A DNA stretch of 64,000 nt. Origin: Acidovorax sp. KKS102 (GTDB lineage Bacteria > Pseudomonadota > Gammaproteobacteria > Burkholderiales > Burkholderiaceae_C). Position 1 is the stretch's first letter. Every line of letters starts with the position of its first letter. The position numbers and the translations under genes are program-made. Location of the stretch: contig NC_018708.1 in the NCBI RefSeq assembly GCF_000302535.1, forward strand, positions 2,852,001-2,916,000. Direction: 5' to 3'. Under the pieces are notes generated by a model that worked only from the letters and a program-made list of their open reading frames with translations, was not told where the DNA came from and did not search any database. This document shows, piece after piece, positions 56,508 to 64,000 of the stretch.

Positions 56508-58175
56508 TCAGGCCGGAAGCGCGCGGGCCAGGATGGCGTCAAGGTTGACACCCGCGCCCAGCGTGCCAAAGCTGTAGCCCCAATCGCCGGAAAGGCGCGA
56601 GTCGCAAAACGCGCGGAACACGGCGCCGGGCGCACTGCGCAGCAGCAGCGCCGCCTGCACGGCCAGCGCCACATCTTGCGCAAGGCGGCGGGCCTCGGCC
56701 TCGGTGGTCATGGCGTCCACGCGCAGGGGCAAGGCACCTGCCAGACGGTCCAGCGCGGGGTGGGCGCCGCGTGCGGGGGCCAGTTCGGCGTCCAGCGCGG
56801 CGGCGGCATCGGCGCGGCGCACGGCGCGCATCAAATCCAGCGCCATGATGTTGCCCGCGCCTTCCCAGATGGAGTTGAGCGGCATCTCGCGGTAGATGCG
56901 GGCCATCACACCCTCGCCGCCCTCTTCCACATAGCCGTTGCCGCCCAGGCATTCCATGGCCTCCTGAGCAAACACGCTGCCGCGCTTGCAGACCCAGAAC
57001 TTGGCCACGGGCGTGAGCAGGCGGGCCATCACGGCCTCGTGCTCACTAGTGGCCTTCTTGTCGAAGGCGCTCGCCAGGCGGATTGACAGCGCGGTGGCGG
57101 CTTCGCTCTCCAGCGCCAAATCGGCCAGCACATTGCGCATCAGCGGCTGCTCGATGAGCTTCTTGCCAAAGGCCGAGCGCTGGCGCGTGTGGTGCAGCGC
57201 AATGCTGAGCGCCTGCCGCATGAGGCCGCTGGTGCCCAGGGCGCAATCGAGCCGCGTCATGGTGCCCATCTCCAGGATTTGCGCCACACCCCGGCCCTCC
57301 TCGCCCACGCGCCAAGCCATCGCGTCGATGAATTCGACCTCGGAGCTGGCGTTGGCGTGGTTGCCCAGCTTGTCTTTCAGGCGCTGGATGCGGATCGCAT
57401 TGACCGTGTCATTGGGCAGCACACGCGGCAGGAAGAAGCAGGTGAGCCCGCCGGGTGCCTGCGCCAGGATCAGGAACGCATCGCACATCGGCGCGGAAAA
57501 GAACCACTTGTGCCCCGTGATGCGATAACGCGCGCCCCAGGCATCGTCGCCATCGGGCACGGCCTGGGTCGTGTTGGCGCGCACGTCCGATCCACCCTGC
57601 TTCTCGGTCATGCCCATGCCCATGGTGAGCGCGGATTTCTGCGAGAACAGTGCGAGGCGCGGGTCGTACTGCGTGCTGGTCAAGCCTTTGTTCCAGTCGG
57701 CCCACACGGCGCCATTGCCCCGCAAAGCAGGCGTGACGGCGTAGCTCATCGACACCGGGCAGAGGATGGACGGCTCCGCCTCGGTAAACAGCATGAAGCC
57801 CGCCGCGCGCTCCACGTGGGCGTGGCCCGTGTCCTGGCGCGACCAGGGCGTGGCGTGCAGGCCGTGGCGCAATGCGGCGCCCATCAGCGCGTGGTAGCTG
57901 GGGTGGAACTCCACCACATCGGTGCGGTGGCCAAAGCGGTCGTGCGTGCGCAGCTGGGGCTTGTGGGTGTTGGCCAGGCGCGCGTGGGTCAGCATCTCGG
58001 CCGAGCCCATCTCGGCGCCCAGCGCGGTGAGGCCCGCCACACCCAGGCCCGGTGCATGCAGGCGCAGCGCGTCCTGCAGCGGCTGGTTGGTGGTGAACAG
58101 GTTCACGTCCGCCCAGGGCGTGCTTTGGTTGAAGACGTCATGGGTACGCGCCAGGGTGACGGTGGGCAAGGTCAT
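56508..58175 (-). CDS. AidB-like acyl-CoA dehydrogenase
   Basis: A 555-residue flavoprotein of the AidB branch of acyl-CoA dehydrogenases: the family start VFNQSTPWADVNLFTTNQPL, the core GMGMTEKQGGSDVRANTTQA, the FAD site TGHKWFFSAPMCDAFLILAQ and the C-terminal CLGGNGYVEEGGEGVMARIY. In E. coli AidB is part of the adaptive response to DNA alkylation. Here it is embedded in an acyl-CoA-type cluster with ogt 2 kb away. Whether it has a repair or metabolic role is open. Confidence 0.92.
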   Translation of the reverse strand: MTLPTVTLARTHDVFNQSTPWADVNLFTTNQPLQDALRLHAPGLGVAGLTALGAEMGSAEMLTHARLANTHKPQLRTHDRFGHRTDVVEFHPSYHALMGAALRHGLHATPWSRQDTGHAHVERAAGFMLFTEAEPSILCPVSMSYAVTPALRGNGAVWADWNKGLTSTQYDPRLALFSQKSALTMGMGMTEKQGGSDVRANTTQAVPDGDDAWGARYRITGHKWFFSAPMCDAFLILAQAPGGLTCFFLPRVLPNDTVNAIRIQRLKDKLGNHANASSEVEFIDAMAWRVGEEGRGVAQILEMGTMTRLDCALGTSGLMRQALSIALHHTRQRSAFGKKLIEQPLMRNVLADLALESEAATALSIRLASAFDKKATSEHEAVMARLLTPVAKFWVCKRGSVFAQEAMECLGGNGYVEEGGEGVMARIYREMPLNSIWEGAGNIMALDLMRAVRRADAAAALDAELAPARGAHPALDRLAGALPLRVDAMTTEAEARRLAQDVALAVQAALLLRSAPGAVFRAFCDSRLSGDWGYSFGTLGAGVNLDAILARALPA

Positions 58176-58229
58176 GTCGGCTCCTTCACGGTTGGGCGGG
58201 GGTGAATGGTGGCGGGGGCTGCGGCGGCG

Positions 58230-58682
58230 TCAGCCCGCCTTTCTCAGCATTTCAACGTGCGGGATATCGTCTTCCAGGTATTCGTCGGACACGGCCTCGA
58301 AGCCTAGGCTGCCATAGAAGCCCCGCAGGTGCGCCTGCGCGCTGATGCGGATGTCCCGGCCCGGCCAGGCCTGGCTGCAGCGGGCAATGCCCTCCTGCAT
58401 CAGCGCCCTGCCCGTGCCGTTGCCACGCGCCTCCTTGGCGGTGACCACGCGGCCGATGGAGGGCTCGGGGTAGTTCACGCCCGGGTCCACCACACGCAGG
58501 CAGGCTTGCAGCACACCCGTCTCGTCGTAGCCCAGCAGGTGGTGGGATTGCTTGTCGGCACCGTCCGGGTCCTGGTACGGGCCCTGCTCCAGGATGAAGA
58601 CCTTGCAGCGCAAGGCCAGGGCGTCATGCAGCGCATGCACGCCCAGGTCATCAAAGCGGGCCCAGGTCCACTTCAGCATCAT
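58230..58682 (-). CDS. GNAT acetyltransferase, ElaA-like
   Basis: A 150-residue GNAT protein. The acetyl-CoA-binding motif is in GRVVTAKEARGNGTGRALMQ; the start LKWTWARFDDLGVHALHDAL and VFILEQGPYQDPDGADK are typical of ElaA. It overlaps the stop of the MDR oxidoreductase gene by one base, so translation is coupled. The substrate is unknown. Confidence 0.92.
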   Translation of the reverse strand: MMLKWTWARFDDLGVHALHDALALRCKVFILEQGPYQDPDGADKQSHHLLGYDETGVLQACLRVVDPGVNYPEPSIGRVVTAKEARGNGTGRALMQEGIARCSQAWPGRDIRISAQAHLRGFYGSLGFEAVSDEYLEDDIPHVEMLRKAG

Positions 58683-59698
58683 CAGATCAGCTTGACCAGT
58701 TGCTTGCCGAAGTTCTTGCCCTTGAGCAGGCCGAGGAAGGCCTCGGGTGCAGCCGCAATGCCTTGGGCAATGGTTTCGCGCGGGCGCAGCTTGCCGGTGC
58801 CGACCAGCGTGCCCAGCTCCTTGAGTGCGTCGGGCCAGACTTCCATGTGCTCACTCACGATGAAGCCCTCGACCTTCATGCGGTTGATGAGCATGAGCGC
58901 GGGGTTGGCCATGGGCAGCGGTGCGCCGTCGTAGCCAGCGATCATGCCGCACAGGGCGATGCGGCTGAAGGCATTCATGCGCAGCATCACGGCGTCCATG
59001 ATCCATCCGCCCACGTTCTCGAAGTAGCCGTCGATGCCGTTGGGGCAGGCTTCCTTCAGCGCCTTGGACATCGCCTTCACGTCGCTGTGCTGCTTGTAGT
59101 CGATGCAGGCGTCAAAGCCCAGTTCTTCCACTGCGTACTTGCACTTGTCCGCGCCGCCTGCAATGCCCACCGCGCGGCAGCCACGGGCCTTGGCCAATGC
59201 GGCAAAGGCGCTGCCCACGGCGCCCGTGGCGGCGCTCACCACCACGGTGTCGCCTTCCTTGGGCGCGATGATCTTGACCAGGCCATACCAGGCCGTAACG
59301 CCCGGCATGCCGACCGCGCCCAGGTAGTGCGACAGCGGCACATGGGTGGTGTCCACCTTGCGCAGCGCGCCGGGTTGGTCGGCATTGACCACGCTGTATT
59401 CCTGCCAGCCGCCCATGCCCACCACCTTGTCACCCACGGCGTACTTGGGGTGCTTGCTCTCGGCCACCTCGCCCACGGTGCCACCGATCATCACTTCGCC
59501 CAGCGCCTGCGACGCAGCGTAGCTCTTGCTCTCGTTCATGCGGCCGCGCATGTAGGGGTCCAGGCTCAGGTAGTGGTGGCGCACCAGCACCTGGCCGTCC
59601 TGCAGCGGGGGCGTGTCGGTCGCGACCAGCTTGAAGTTGCTGGCCACCGCTTCGCCCTGGGGGCGGTTGTCGAGAACGATTTGTTGGTTGCGTGGCAT
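58682..59698 (-). CDS. NADP-dependent oxidoreductase, MDR superfamily (CurA/leukotriene reductase-like)
   Basis: A 338-residue zinc-independent medium-chain reductase from ATG 59698 (MPRNQQIVLDNRPQGEAVAS), with AAGGAG upstream; a longer frame adds 8 residues. The NADPH-binding motif is VVVSAATGAVGSAFAALAKA. YLSLDPYMRGRM and GMPGVTAWYGLVKI place it in the enone/alkenal reductase group. It starts the pair with the ElaA-like gene and follows a repeat copy. Confidence 0.93.
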   Translation of the reverse strand: MPRNQQIVLDNRPQGEAVASNFKLVATDTPPLQDGQVLVRHHYLSLDPYMRGRMNESKSYAASQALGEVMIGGTVGEVAESKHPKYAVGDKVVGMGGWQEYSVVNADQPGALRKVDTTHVPLSHYLGAVGMPGVTAWYGLVKIIAPKEGDTVVVSAATGAVGSAFAALAKARGCRAVGIAGGADKCKYAVEELGFDACIDYKQHSDVKAMSKALKEACPNGIDGYFENVGGWIMDAVMLRMNAFSRIALCGMIAGYDGAPLPMANPALMLINRMKVEGFIVSEHMEVWPDALKELGTLVGTGKLRPRETIAQGIAAAPEAFLGLLKGKNFGKQLVKLI

Positions 59699-59721
59699 GG
59701 AGAGCTCCTTCAGAAAATTCA

Positions 59722-59790
59722 ATACTATGTTTTTGATAGCTGCCAGCGCCTGTATTCATTGCGCTTGCAGGCAAAAAGGCTTCAAAACCT
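59722..59790. repeat. Dispersed intergenic repeat copy
   Basis: ACTATGTTTTTGATAGCTGC, CAGCGCCTGTATTCATTGCG and GCAGGCAAAAAGGCTTCAAA. The first block is nearly identical to the copy at 5281. Confidence 0.65.
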
Positions 59791-59812
59791 ACCGATGACC
59801 TCGCCCACCGAC

Positions 59813-60244
59813 TCAGTCGGTGGAGATGACCTTGAGGTCGTTCACATTGCGCCCGTCCACCGGCAGGCGCTTGACGTACTTGAACGTGCCGGTGGCATGG
59901 CAGCACACCTTGCCCTGGGCGTCGTACACCGTGCCCTCGGTGAACGCCATGGTGGCCGTGCGGTGAATCAGCCGCCCTTTGGCCACCAGCGGCCCGCGTG
60001 CGGGTTGCATGAAGCTGGTCTTCATCTCGATGGTGACCACACCCATGTCCGGCGTCACGCTGCGCGCGGCCGTCGCCATGGTCACGTCCAGCAGCGTCAT
60101 CGACGCGCCGCCGTGGGTCACGGCAAACGAGTTCAGGTGCTCAGGCTTGGCTTCGTAACGCAGCTCGGACTCGCCGTCCTCCATGCAGTGCAGCGTGAAG
60201 CCGAGGTGGCTGACAAAGGGGATTTCGACACCGAAACTTTTCAA
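59813..60244 (-). CDS. PaaI-family hotdog thioesterase
   Basis: A 143-residue single hotdog domain. The PaaI signature is in HLNSFAVTHGGASMTLLDVT, with IEMKTSFMQPARGPLVAKGR and a C-terminal GTFKYVKRLP. It lies between the SDR gene at 60399 and the MDR gene at 58682, all leftward. It should hydrolyse short or aromatic acyl-CoAs. Confidence 0.88.
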   Translation of the reverse strand: MKSFGVEIPFVSHLGFTLHCMEDGESELRYEAKPEHLNSFAVTHGGASMTLLDVTMATAARSVTPDMGVVTIEMKTSFMQPARGPLVAKGRLIHRTATMAFTEGTVYDAQGKVCCHATGTFKYVKRLPVDGRNVNDLKVISTD

Positions 60245-60331
60245 GGGATTTCCTCAGAACACAAACGTCAAATACTGGCGCGGCTCAGGCCAGGGCAGCC
60301 GAGCAAGGGCCGCCCCGCAGCGATTGCGTCG

Positions 60332-60372
60332 TCCCCCTTCCCGAATCGCACAGCGATTCGAGAGAAGGGGGA
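60332..60372. repeat. Imperfect hairpin repeat
   Basis: CCCCCTTC-CCGAATCGC-ACA-GCGATTCG-AGAGAAGGGGG forms a long imperfect stem in the gap between the SDR and thioesterase genes. Such elements are common between genes in this group of bacteria; it may act as a terminator or mRNA-stabilising stem. Confidence 0.55.
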
Positions 60373-60398
60373 AGCGGCGCAGCCGCTCAGGGGGATGC

Positions 60399-61190
60399 TC
60401 ACCCTCCAGTCACGATACTCACCCCGCCATCCACCGCCAGCCACTGGCCGGTGATGTGCTTGCCCGCATCCGACGCATACAGCGCGCACAGGCCCTTCAG
60501 GTCTTCATCATCGCCCAGGCGGCCCAGCGGGGCGTGCGCGGCCAGCGCCTCTTCGCCCATGGCCTTGAGGGTGCCCACCGTCATCTTGCTCGGGAAGAAG
60601 CCCGGGCAGATCGCGTTGACGCGGATGTTGTACGCACCCCATTCGGCCGCCAGCGCCCGCGTGAAGTTGATCACCGCGCCCTTGGAGGTGTTGTAAGCGA
60701 TGGTGTTCATGCCCTTGGGGTTGCCACCCAGGCCCGCGATGGACGCCACGTTGATGATGCTGCCGCTGCGGCGGCCGATCATGCTGTGTTTGGCGATGTG
60801 CTGGCTCAGGATGAAGTAGCCGCGCACGTTGAGGTTCATCACCTTGTCCCACGCTTCCACGGGGTGGTCTTCGGCCGGGGCGCCCCAGGCGGCACCGGCG
60901 TTGTTGACGAGGATGTCCACGTGGCCCAGGCGCTGCAGGGTCTCGTCGGCCAGGCGGCGGATGTCTTCTTCCTTGGCGCAGTCGGCGGCGATCCAGCTGG
61001 CCTCGATGCCGGCGGCCTTCAGGTCGGCAGCGGCTTCTTCCAGGTCGGAGGCCTTGCGCGAGCTGAGCACGATCTTGGCGCCCGCCTCGCCCAGCGCATG
61101 CGCCAGTTGCAGGCCCAGGCCGCGCGAGCCGCCGGTCACCAGGGCGGTCTTGCCCGTCAGGTCAAACAGTTGTTGGATGGTGCGTGTCAT
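60399..61190 (-). CDS. SDR-family oxidoreductase
   Basis: A 263-residue short-chain dehydrogenase of the FabG/gluconate dehydrogenase-like type. Cofactor motif LVTGGSRGLGLQLAHALGEA, NNAGAA, catalytic IAYNTSKGAVINF and the C-terminal GQWLAVDGGVSIVTGG. It is followed by the hairpin at 60332 and a PaaI thioesterase gene. A 183-base gap with no gene separates it from the small membrane-protein gene upstream. Confidence 0.92.
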   Translation of the reverse strand: MTRTIQQLFDLTGKTALVTGGSRGLGLQLAHALGEAGAKIVLSSRKASDLEEAAADLKAAGIEASWIAADCAKEEDIRRLADETLQRLGHVDILVNNAGAAWGAPAEDHPVEAWDKVMNLNVRGYFILSQHIAKHSMIGRRSGSIINVASIAGLGGNPKGMNTIAYNTSKGAVINFTRALAAEWGAYNIRVNAICPGFFPSKMTVGTLKAMGEEALAAHAPLGRLGDDEDLKGLCALYASDAGKHITGQWLAVDGGVSIVTGG

Positions 61191-61373
61191 GTGAATGTCT
61201 CCTTGGATTTTTGCCAGTCGATGGATGTTCTCGGACCACAGCCCGGCGCTGGGATGCGCCAGCCAGGGGGTGGAATACAGGCAGCCATTGTGCGGTGCCA
61301 GAAGGCTGCATTGTGTCGCCGCCGCGTCCGCCCCGCAGTGGGCCGACCGGGCGGCTGCAGCGGTGCCGCAGCG

Positions 61374-61583
61374 TCAGCCCTGGGGGCCGGCCTTGAGCCG
61401 CGCGCGCACGGCGATCAGCACCACGCCCACGGCCGCCACCACGCCCCCACCCACCATCAGTACCCAGCCGGTGGATGCGTCGGTGCGCTCAGTGGCAATG
61501 CCCAGCACCAGCGTGAGCAGGCCGCCGTAGATCAGCACCCAGATGAGCTTTTGCAAGCGCTGCAACGTGCTCGGAGCCGCCAT
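61374..61583 (-). CDS. Small two-helix membrane protein
   Basis: A 69-residue protein with two hydrophobic helices (LIWVLIYGGLLTLVLGIA; WVLMVGGGVVAAVGVVLIAV) separated by a short loop (TERTDASTG) and a basic tail (RARLKAGPQG). It starts at ATG 61583, overlapping the stop of the acyl-CoA dehydrogenase gene by one base, so it is translationally coupled. The function is unknown. Confidence 0.8.
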   Translation of the reverse strand: MAAPSTLQRLQKLIWVLIYGGLLTLVLGIATERTDASTGWVLMVGGGVVAAVGVVLIAVRARLKAGPQG

Positions 61584-63451
61584 CAGAACGCCTCTTCCGG
61601 AAAGCTGGCGCAGGTCGCGTCGCGCGTGCTGACCACTTGTAGCCAGGCGCCGATCTTGGGCAGCTCGTAATGGAAAAAGAAGCGCATGGCGCCCATGCGG
61701 CCCATGCTGGCGGGCTGTGCCAGCGCGGCATCGGCCGCCAGCGTAGCCAGAGCCACGTCCAGCCACACCCAGGCCAGCACCGTGTGGCCGAAGGCTTGCA
61801 TGTACGGCACGGCGTTGGCGAGCGCATCCGCCGGTTGCCCTGTGGCCCAGGCGGCTTTGGTGGCGGCGCCCACGTCCTGCAGCGCCTTGCCCAGCGCGTT
61901 GGCGTGGGCAGCGAGTGCGGGCACCTGGATAGCGCGCTCGATGGTGGCGTTGATGCGCCCGGCCAGCAGCTGCAGGCCCCGGCCGCCTTCCATCAGCACC
62001 TTGCGGCCCAGCAGGTCCATGGCCTGGATGCCGTGGGTGCCTTCGTGGATCATGTTCAGGCGGTTGTCGCGCCAGTACTGCTCCACCGGGAAGTCGCGCG
62101 TGTAGCCATAGCCGCCATGGATCTGGATGGCCAGGCTGTTGGCCTCCAGGCACCATTCGCTGGGCCAGCTCTTGGCGATGGGGGTCAGCACCTCCAGCAG
62201 CAGGCGGGCCTCGTCGGCCGCTGCCGCATCCCCCGTGTGTTGCTCGTCCACCAGCCGCGCGCAGAAAAGGTTGAGCGCCAGCGCGCCCTCGCCGTACGAC
62301 TTTTGCGCCAGCAGCATGCGCTTGACGTCTGCGTGCTCGACGATGCGCACCTGGGGCTGGGCGGCATCCTTGACCACCGCGGCGGCGCCGTCTTTCGGAC
62401 CTTGAACTGGGCGGCCCTGGGGGCGGTTCTTGGCGTAGTCCAGGCTGGCGTAGTAGCCCGCCAGGCCCAGCATGGTGGCGGCCATGCCGATGCCGATGCG
62501 CGCCTCGTTCATCATGTGGAACATGCAGTGCAGGCCCTTGCCGGGCTGGCCGACCAGGTAGCCCACGGCGCCGGCCTGGCCGTCCACGGGGTACTTGCCC
62601 TCGCCAAAGTTCAGCAGCGTGTTGGTGGTGCCGCGCCAGCCCAGCTTGTGGTTCAGGCCCGCCAGCGCCACGTCATTGCGCACGCCGGTCAACTGGCCGT
62701 TGGTATCCACCAGCTTCTTGGGCACGATGAAGAGGGAGATGCCCTTGGTGCCGGGCACCAGCTTGCCGTCCGGCCCCGGGATCTTGGCCAGCACCAGGTG
62801 CACGATGTTTTCGGTCAGCTCATGGTCGCCCGAGCTGATCCACATCTTGTTGCCCTTGAGGCGGTAGCGCGGGCCCAGCGGGTCGCTTTCAAAACCCTCG
62901 CCATCCGGCACGGCGCGCGTGGCGACATCCGACAGCGACGAACCCGCCTGCGGCTCCGACAGGCACATGGTGCCCGACCAGCGGCCGTTGAATTCATTGA
63001 GCGCAAACACCTGCTTTTGCAGGTCGGTGCCATGCACCATGAGCAGGTTGGCGTTGCCCGAGGTCAGCAGGTTGGAGCCAATGCTGATCGAAGCGGCTGC
63101 AAAAAAGCTGTTGGCCGCCGCCTCCACCGTGTAGGGCAGTTGCATGCCGCCAATGTCGTAGTCCTGCGCGGCGCTGAGCAGGCCCGATTCTGCATAGGCG
63201 CGCCGTGCTTCGTAGGTGGCCTGCGGCAGCACCACGCGCAGCGTGCCGTCGCGCTCGGTCTCGGTGCGGGGTTCTTCGGTGTCCACCACGCGGTTGAAAG
63301 GCGCGTACTTCTCACGCGCAATACGCTCGGAGGTGTCGAGCACGGCATCGAAGGTTTCGCGGGAATGGTCTGCAAAGCGCTCGCGGGCTTGCAGCTCCTC
63401 GGCGTCCAGCCACTGGTAGAGCAGGAAATCGACGGTGGGACGTAGGCTCAT
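61583..63451 (-). CDS. Acyl-CoA dehydrogenase with C-terminal extension
   Basis: A 622-residue acyl-CoA dehydrogenase of the large class that carries an extra C-terminal domain of about 120 residues (as in DmdC-like and FadE5-like enzymes). Motifs: MCLSEPQAGSSLSDVATRAV at the FAD/substrate site, GNKMWISSGDHELTENIVHL, and IHGGYGYTRDFPVEQYWRDN at the C-terminal core. It reduces ETF, which would pass electrons to the ETF-QO at 7835. It is preceded 115 bases upstream by a PaaI-like thioesterase gene. Confidence 0.94.
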   Translation of the reverse strand: MSLRPTVDFLLYQWLDAEELQARERFADHSRETFDAVLDTSERIAREKYAPFNRVVDTEEPRTETERDGTLRVVLPQATYEARRAYAESGLLSAAQDYDIGGMQLPYTVEAAANSFFAAASISIGSNLLTSGNANLLMVHGTDLQKQVFALNEFNGRWSGTMCLSEPQAGSSLSDVATRAVPDGEGFESDPLGPRYRLKGNKMWISSGDHELTENIVHLVLAKIPGPDGKLVPGTKGISLFIVPKKLVDTNGQLTGVRNDVALAGLNHKLGWRGTTNTLLNFGEGKYPVDGQAGAVGYLVGQPGKGLHCMFHMMNEARIGIGMAATMLGLAGYYASLDYAKNRPQGRPVQGPKDGAAAVVKDAAQPQVRIVEHADVKRMLLAQKSYGEGALALNLFCARLVDEQHTGDAAAADEARLLLEVLTPIAKSWPSEWCLEANSLAIQIHGGYGYTRDFPVEQYWRDNRLNMIHEGTHGIQAMDLLGRKVLMEGGRGLQLLAGRINATIERAIQVPALAAHANALGKALQDVGAATKAAWATGQPADALANAVPYMQAFGHTVLAWVWLDVALATLAADAALAQPASMGRMGAMRFFFHYELPKIGAWLQVVSTRDATCASFPEEAF

Positions 63452-63475
63452 GGCATTTCAGGGTTAAAACGGCCG

Positions 63476-63520
63476 CAGGCGCAGATAAATCATGCGCCAG
63501 CAGCTATCAAATAAGGAGTA
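63476..63520. repeat. Dispersed intergenic repeat copy
   Basis: CAGGCGCAGATAAATCATGC then GCCAGCAGCTATCAAATAAG. It lies between the acyl-CoA dehydrogenase start and the thioesterase stop. Confidence 0.55.
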
Positions 63521-63566
63521 AACGGCGCAGGAGTGAGGAGAAACATGCTCCCATCCCTTGCCACCA

Positions 63567-63992
63567 TCAGGCGCCCGCAGGGGCCGGCGCTGCGCCATCG
63601 CGCGGTGGCAGTGCGGCAATGGTGCCTTGCGCCACGGCGCACAGCTTTTCGGTGCCCGCCTGCACCACGAACACATCGCAGCGGCACACGGCCTGCGCGC
63701 GGCCATGGTGTACCGCCTGCGCACGGGCGATGAGCAGTTCGCCCACCGCAGGCCGCAGGTAGTTGATCTTGAACTCGGACGTCACCACGGGCACCCGCAT
63801 GGCGGTGCCCCCGGCGTACGTCAGGGCGTTGTCGGCCACATAGCTCAGCACACCCCCGTGCACAAAACCATGCTGTTGCAGCAGCTGGGGCGTGACGGGC
63901 AGGTGCAGCTCGCACTGCCCGGGCGACAAGGCATGCAGCCGCGCCCCCACCAGGATGCTGAACGGCTGCGATGCCAGTACCTCACGCCCCAT
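63567..63992 (-). CDS. PaaI-family thioesterase, start uncertain at window edge
   Basis: A 141-residue hotdog protein from ATG 63992 (MGREVLASQPFSILVGARLH). The PaaI signature is in QQHGFVHGGVLSYVADNALT, with SEFKINYLRPAVGELLIARA. The frame stays open to the window edge, so the true start may lie outside. It is the upstream neighbour of the acyl-CoA dehydrogenase gene and probably co-transcribed with it. Confidence 0.85.
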   Translation of the reverse strand: MGREVLASQPFSILVGARLHALSPGQCELHLPVTPQLLQQHGFVHGGVLSYVADNALTYAGGTAMRVPVVTSEFKINYLRPAVGELLIARAQAVHHGRAQAVCRCDVFVVQAGTEKLCAVAQGTIAALPPRDGAAPAPAGA

Positions 63993-64000
63993 GGCCAGGA

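Noticed and set aside
53776-58175. A DNA-alkylation repair operon made of ogt and the AidB-like gene
   Set aside because: A repeat copy and two metabolic genes (SDR, GST) lie between them and there is no Ada regulator; common regulation is not supported by the sequence.

Overview
The window is GC-rich bacterial DNA with strong G/C third-position codon bias. Its gene content points to a betaproteobacterium of the Comamonadaceae, closest in style to Acidovorax: TRAP transport, acyl-CoA and short-chain dehydrogenase clusters, many c-di-GMP proteins, a sulfate ABC operon, and AT-rich intergenic repeats. That placement is inference from gene content; there is no rRNA gene to confirm it. I saw no tRNA or rRNA gene, CRISPR array, prophage or replication origin.

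Layout. 1-5.1 kb: tail of an IclR regulator, an AhpD-like peroxidase-related protein, a secreted protein and a large PAS-GGDEF-EAL protein. 5.3-6.4 kb: a complete IS30-type element with perfect ends whose transposase is frameshifted, inserted in an intergenic repeat. 6.4-9.6 kb: thioesterase, SDR and ETF-ubiquinone oxidoreductase around a divergent promoter with a palindromic operator. 9.6-21.3 kb: a chemoreceptor, then a leftward block of 5-oxoprolinase/hydantoinase, NTF2-like protein and TRAP transporter genes. In this block dctQ is reduced to its 3' end and joined directly to an hrpA helicase gene lacking its own 3' end. 21.3-26.2 kb: a Tat-type serine-hydrolase lipoprotein, then a possible leader peptide and attenuator ahead of a two-gene unit (81-aa basic protein plus a soluble AAA+/M41 protease-like fusion). 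26.3-33.5 kb: argA, a class A beta-lactamase divergent from an AmpR-like LysR gene, a GAF/HD-GYP protein, trhO and a GST.

33.5-38.4 kb: dsbB and the sulfate operon sbp-cysT-cysW-cysA. 38.4-41.8 kb: an RBBP9-like hydrolase, then a secreted protein, an ECF sigma factor and a membrane protein whose ankyrin part lies in another frame after an A8 run. 41.8-47.1 kb: HDOD protein, LysR/azoreductase pair and a membrane GGDEF-EAL protein. 47.5-53.5 kb: orphan metQ, a TPR-like hypothetical protein, a long inverted repeat, a small gene with a canonical LexA box, a DUF4148-type protein, DUF72 protein and a diguanylate cyclase. 53.7-64 kb: ogt, then a leftward group of SDR, GST, AidB-like and other acyl-CoA dehydrogenases, GNAT, MDR oxidoreductase and PaaI-type thioesterases, probably serving acyl-CoA and xenobiotic metabolism.

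The least ordinary items are the AAA+/M41 unit with its leader, the SOS-box small gene, the hrpA/dctQ fusion junction, the A8 frameshift in the sigma-factor operon, and two kinds of intergenic repeat.
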